A stretch of 8,409 nt of DNA from Chloroflexota bacterium (lineage in GTDB: Bacteria; Chloroflexota; Anaerolineae; Anaerolineales; Villigracilaceae). A model generated the notes under the pieces. It was given only the letters and a program-made list of their open reading frames with translations. It was not told the DNA's origin and searched no databases. The translations under genes were made by a program, and so were the position numbers. Below, piece after piece: positions 5,818-8,409 of the stretch; position 1 is the stretch's first letter, and each line of letters starts with the position of its first letter. The DNA lies in NCBI GenBank assembly GCA_021823555.1, contig JAKANW010000092.1, positions 1 through 8,409 on the forward strand. The letters run 5' to 3'.

Positions 5818-6792
5818 ATGACCCTCACTCCCGACTCCCAAGCTATCCTTTTGCTCTGCTCCCATCTGGGACTTCCCTCCGAGCCAGAGTTTCCGCCATT
5901 GACCTTGCGAGAATGGAATCCCTTTGTGCGCAAAATGCAAGCCGCCTCCTTTCGCCCCGCGGATTTGCTTGATCTCTCCCATGCGGATTTACAGAACATA
6001 CTCCACCTCTCAACGGAACACGCAACGCGCATCACACATTTACTGGAGCGCAGTGGCTCGCTGGCGATCGCCCTCGAGCGACTGGAAAATCTCGGCATTC
6101 ATCCTCTCACCCGCGCAGACAAGGACTACCCTGAAAAGTACCGCCAGCGATTGAAAGACTCCGCGCCGGCTGTTTTATTCTATGCAGGCGAAAAAGCATT
6201 GCTCGGTCAACCTGGAATTGCGGTCGTTGGCTCTCGTCATCTCGACGAGGCGGGACAGGAATGTGCGCGCTTCGTCGGCAACGCATGTGGACTCTCTGGC
6301 ATGGTTTTATATTCAGGCGGCGCGAAGGGCGTGGACACCATTGGCATGGAGTCTGCACTCGAAGCGCGCGGAACAGCCGTCGGCGTGCTGGCGGATAGTT
6401 TGGAGCGAACAGTTCGAGGTCCGAAAGAAGCGTTGAGTCGGGGAGATTTATGCCTGGCCACGCCGTACAGTCCAAACGCAGGATTCTCCGTCGGCGCGGC
6501 GATGGGTCGCAATCGTTTGATTTACACGCTGGCAGATTACGCGATCGTCGTTGCCTCGGACGCGGAAACGGGCGGCACATGGGCAGGCGCAACCGAGGCG
6601 CTCAGAAACCGTTGGATCCCTGTCTTTGTTTTGGAGCATGAACAAATGCCCGAAGGAAATCAACTATTGATACAGAGAGGCGCATTGCCATTCCCACATC
6701 CATTCAGGGATGCACCCGTCAAGTTACCTGAATGGTTTAAGGAGAAAGCGGCAACCTTACCTGCGTCACCAAGCCAGCCGAGTTTGTTTTGA
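5818..6792 (+). CDS. DprA/Smf-family SLOG protein
   Basis: This intact 324-residue protein belongs to the DprA family, whose classic members bind single-stranded DNA and load RecA during transformation. A helical N-terminal part (about 1-95, with HhH-like LSHADLQNILHLS) leads into the Rossmann/SLOG domain: PAVLFYAG (117-124), GIAVVGSR (133-140), SGGAKGVDTIGMESAL (166-181), GAAMGRNRLIYTLAD (226-240, with the conserved RNR) and VASDAETGGTWAGATEAL (245-262). The classic C-terminal winged helix is missing. Instead the chain ends SPSQPSLF, which resembles a sliding-clamp-binding peptide (QxSLF). The ATG has no Shine-Dalgarno sequence. The gene follows the RecQ-PRTase gene on the same strand, and the pair is probably one operon. 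In this setting it is more likely a specialised partner of the helicase than the housekeeping DprA, so no gene symbol is given. Confidence 0.88.
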   Translation: MTLTPDSQAILLLCSHLGLPSEPEFPPLTLREWNPFVRKMQAASFRPADLLDLSHADLQNILHLSTEHATRITHLLERSGSLAIALERLENLGIHPLTRADKDYPEKYRQRLKDSAPAVLFYAGEKALLGQPGIAVVGSRHLDEAGQECARFVGNACGLSGMVLYSGGAKGVDTIGMESALEARGTAVGVLADSLERTVRGPKEALSRGDLCLATPYSPNAGFSVGAAMGRNRLIYTLADYAIVVASDAETGGTWAGATEALRNRWIPVFVLEHEQMPEGNQLLIQRGALPFPHPFRDAPVKLPEWFKEKAATLPASPSQPSLF

Positions 6793-6806
6793 TCTGAAAT
6801 TGGAGG

Positions 6807-7079
6807 TCACCCAGCTTGCCAGCGTGCCAATACGCTATCAATCCCATCCTGCACTTCGGCACGCGCATCCCAGCTTCCAACAGACTCTTCATCGGGGACG
6901 ATGTATAGCGTTACCTTCTCTTTCCTTTTCAGGTCGTGTCATAGCCAACTCCTTCTCCCTTTTATTGGGAGGCCATCCGCCAGTTCTCTTGAAGTTAAGA
7001 TACTCTTCGAAACCATGCAGGTCAGCAAGAGTTCCCGATGGCAGATGGAGTCTGGTATCAACTTTCGATTGTCAAACAT
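6807..7079 (-). pseudogene. Small apparently frameshifted gene downstream of the addA remnant
   Basis: No single frame is open through this stretch, yet successive frames look coding. The addA stop at 7081-7079 overlaps an ATG at 7079 (TGATG) that opens a 46-codon frame, MFDNRKLIPDS, ending at 6939. A second frame contains LADLHGFEEYLNFKRTGGW followed by NKREKELAMTRPEKERE and passes through the ATG at 6942. A third frame continues as KVTLYIVPDEESVGSW and ends DSVLARWQAG with a TGA at 6809-6807. The last two fit together if one base is extra: 6807-6942 is 136 bases. I do not recognise the family. It could be a decayed small gene, or two tiny genes with overlapping stops and starts. It ends 14 bases from the convergent dprA stop. 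Confidence 0.3.
6949..6954 (-). promoter_or_regulatory. Strong Shine-Dalgarno site before the ATG at 6942
   Basis: The minus strand reads AAGGAG, then six bases (ttggct), then ATG at 6942-6940. This is the best ribosome binding site in the window, where most genes have none. It suggests that translation once began here, even though the frame from this ATG now stops after 17 codons. Confidence 0.45.
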
Positions 7080-7969
7080 CAGGAGGCGTTTGAGTCCATA
7101 TCATGGACTTTCACTTCACCTTTTACATTCAGGAAAACCAGCCGCGTTTTTGCCTGGACCCCAAGCTGGGTCGCCGCGGCCTGGGTATAGCGCGCCACCT
7201 GGCGGTCATGCCCCGCGCGGCGGATGGTTTCACGCGCTTCCTCCTCCGAGCGGACTTCGTCAGTTTTGAAGTCTATGATGCACCAGCCTGAAGCGTTACG
7301 GTAGAGCAAATCCATGATGTCGCGTCCATCAGGCAGATCGTAGCGGACTTTGGGATGGTCGGTCAACAGGCGCGCGGTGAGTCCTTCGAGATCGTCGAAG
7401 TCGAGGCGCGAGGCGTGGTGCTCGTCTTTGAGACGCTGGTATTCGAGGAGAGTCTGGCCGAGCAGGCGATGGACGGCAGGGAGGCGCGCGGCAAGTTGTT
7501 CATCCAGCGCGAAGCGGGATTTTTCGGCGAGGAATTTGAGATGATCATCGTAAATGTCGCGCAAGCCGCTCATCGCGACACGGACGGTTTCGAGGTTGTC
7601 CCAATTACTCTTTTGTCCCTGCGTGGAGATGGCTTTGCGGAGGGCGGTCAGATTGATAAGAACATCATCCCAATTTTGCGCGGCGCGAGCGGATTGGATT
7701 TCATTCCAACGCGCGAGGACGGATTGGCGCACCAGCTCGAGTTTGTCTTCGGGCGCGGGCTCGGCGGCGAGCGCGGGGACAAACGAGGCGAGCGACTGGA
7801 AGCCTTCGGAGTCCATCAGGTGAAGTTGCGGGAGTCCTTCGGTGAAATGTTCGGAGAGCGCGGCTTCGACGGCGGGACGCAACTCCGCGGGCGCGTTCGC
7901 GCCGCCGTTCGATTTGTTCCTGGATATCAGTGGGCATGGGGGACTCCGCTGGAATTGCGGATGAGACAA
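7079..7969 (-). pseudogene. AddA/RecB-like helicase-nuclease, internally deleted remnant
   Basis: The open frame encodes pieces of an UvrD-family helicase with a C-terminal RecB-type nuclease. Going downstream, residues from AELRPAVEAALSEHF to LLEYQRLKDEHHASRLDF resemble the 1B region of AddA and end in the family's DFDDLEGL. In AddA this is followed by the VDEFQDT Walker B motif. Here LTDHPKVR switches directly to YDLPDGRDIMDLLYR and the nuclease core WCIIDFKTDEV (the D-x-K pair) and RQVARYTQA (the Q-x3-Y motif). Motifs II-VI, several hundred residues, are missing, as are Walker A and the start. The frame opens at a TTG at 7969, but its first 25 or so residues look like non-coding frame. A better start, ATG at 7937 with GGAG six bases upstream, reads MPTDIQEQIERRRERA in another frame. 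The product cannot be a helicase, and the nuclease part also lacks its upstream histidine motif. A perfect -10 box lies upstream. Confidence 0.75.
7935..7947 (-). promoter_or_regulatory. Ribosome binding site and ATG start of the original gene
   Basis: On the minus strand GGAG is followed by six bases (tccccc) and ATG at 7937-7935. This is a normal spacing. The frame from this ATG (MPTDIQEQIER) is out of phase with the AddA-like frame, so the original gene and the present addA remnant appear to be joined by a frame-changing deletion near 7895-7910. Confidence 0.45.
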
Positions 7970-7980
7970 CTGTTTCGCAG

Positions 7981-8009
7981 ATTATACTTCTTCATTGGGA
8001 TGGTATAAC
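7981..8009 (-). promoter_or_regulatory. Putative promoter for the addA remnant
   Basis: A perfect TATAAT (7986 down to 7981) lies on the minus strand. Seventeen bases upstream, GTTATA (8009-8004) is a weak -35. Transcription would start near 7974, giving about 37 bases of leader before the ATG at 7937. The -35 overlaps one copy of the direct repeat described next, which suggests activator control. Confidence 0.45.
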
Positions 8010-8063
8010 GCCCCTTACATGGATATGACCAGCCTCCCCGACACCAAATAACGCCCCGCATGG
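8005..8063 (-). repeat. Pair of direct repeats ggggcgttat upstream of the promoter
   Basis: GGGGCGTTAT occurs on the minus strand at 8014-8005 and 8057-8048, each preceded by CCATG one or three bases earlier (8022-8018 and 8063-8059). The copies are 43 bases apart, about four helical turns. The first overlaps the -35 region. They could bind a regulator. They are not inverted, so they do not form an integron attC pair or a terminator. Confidence 0.5.
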
Positions 8064-8324
8064 TTTTGGCGGGATTGTGTTCCCTTGCGATACCATTGCC
8101 AAGACGATGTTCGGATGAGCGAGAGCGGTGGCGGTGTGTATGGACATAATTTAACCTTTTCAAAGCCAGTTTACCACGAAGCGTCATCTGCCACTCTCGC
8201 CTTGCTCATCTATGTTTATTGCTTTTCAGGTTATTACCAGAACAACATATGCTGGAAATACCCCTGACACAAGAGCCTCCTATTCAAGATTTTATTTTCG
8301 TAATGACTTTGGTGCATGAAAGGT

Positions 8325-8368
8325 TTGACGAAAAGCGGTGTGACTGTGTAAGTTTGGTTTATACCAAA
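8325..8368 (+). promoter_or_regulatory. Possible promoter with overlapping palindromic operator
   Basis: TTGACG (8325-8330) is five of six to the -35 consensus. Eighteen bases on, TAAGTT (8349-8354) is a poor -10. The palindrome TTTGGT-ttat-ACCAAA (8353-8368) overlaps that -10 and the expected start point, the usual place for a repressor operator. An A/C-rich leader and an ATG follow at 8402. Each element is weak alone. Confidence 0.3.
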
Positions 8369-8401
8369 ACAAAAGCACACACAACCACATCCAAAAGGAT
8401 C

Positions 8402-8409
8402 ATGCCGTG
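8402..8409 (+). CDS. Possible start of a plus-strand gene cut by the window edge
   Basis: ATG at 8402 follows aaaaggatc. The AAGGA is close to the ATG for a ribosome binding site. The preceding A/C-rich stretch resembles the leaders of the recQ and dprA genes. Only two codons are visible, so this is a guess from context. Confidence 0.2.

Larger units (their letters stand above)
7970..8401. other. Mostly non-coding right flank
   Basis: Apart from the promoter, repeats and palindrome listed separately, I see no gene here. Open frames on both strands are short, without ribosome binding sites or recognisable content. From about 8150 onward the sequence is clearly more AT-rich than the rest of the window. 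A small hairpin (cccgc/gcggg, 8055-8073) has no T-run after it and is not a convincing terminator. Confidence 0.5.

Noticed and set aside
6955..6971. Hairpin ctccc/gggag as a terminator
   Set aside because: The stem has five pairs, no T-run follows, and it overlaps the strong ribosome binding site region.
6710..7093. A 127-codon plus-strand frame after dprA
   Set aside because: It overlaps the end of dprA out of frame and has no ribosome binding site; minus-strand frames in the same region look more protein-like.
7355..8008. A 217-codon open frame on the plus strand
   Set aside because: It is antisense to the AddA-like remnant, whose nuclease and DFDDL motifs are on the minus strand.
8005..8063. 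Integron attC site suggested by the GGGGCGTTAT words
   Set aside because: The two copies are direct, not inverted, no matching RYYYAAC partner is found, and the following bases do not fit GTTRRRY.
8055..8073. Rho-independent terminator
   Set aside because: The stem has only five pairs and no T-run follows on either strand.

Overview
The window is about 8.4 kb of moderately GC-rich bacterial DNA. G-poor, A/C-rich leaders without ribosome binding sites, together with the protein types, suggest a Chloroflexota (Anaerolineae-like) organism. That is an impression from sequence style, not a proven assignment. The content is an accessory, defence-island-like cluster of DNA helicases, a primase, nuclease remnants and a DprA-type protein. 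There are no tRNAs, rRNAs, CRISPR arrays or recognisable transposases.

Layout. Positions 1-51 hold the last 16 codons of a plus-strand gene. A first RecQ-type helicase follows on the plus strand (homology about 119-1540). It has no ordinary start codon in front of its conserved N-terminus and loses homology right after its zinc-binding cysteines. It runs tail-to-tail into the 3' end of a minus-strand gene (1482-2180) encoding the N-terminal part of a TOTE-type archaeo-eukaryotic primase, which is cut off just after its first catalytic motif. Upstream of the primase fragment, in the same minus-strand operon, is a complete 379-residue protein of unknown function (2208-3347).

A 248-base divergent intergenic region (3348-3595) separates this operon from the best preserved part of the window: a 696-residue RecQ helicase fused to a ComF-like phosphoribosyltransferase (3596-5686), followed on the same strand by a DprA/Smf-family SLOG protein (5818-6792). 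The two look like a functional pair. One opens DNA and may bind PRPP; the other is a nucleotide/DNA-binding Rossmann protein whose last residues resemble a sliding-clamp-binding peptide.

The right part reads on the minus strand. It holds an AddA/RecB-like helicase-nuclease that appears to have lost its N-terminal ATPase motifs and a large internal part including the Walker B region (7079-7969), then a small apparently frameshifted reading frame (6807-7079). Upstream of the AddA remnant are a perfect -10 box, a pair of direct repeats, and a mostly non-coding, more AT-rich 400 bases. These end in a palindrome and a possible start of another plus-strand gene at the edge.

Overall this is an intact RecQ-PRTase/DprA module set among partly deleted conflict-system genes. 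Several junctions (about 1538-1568, 7335-7355, 7895-7910) are either genuine deletions or assembly artefacts, and raw reads would decide which.
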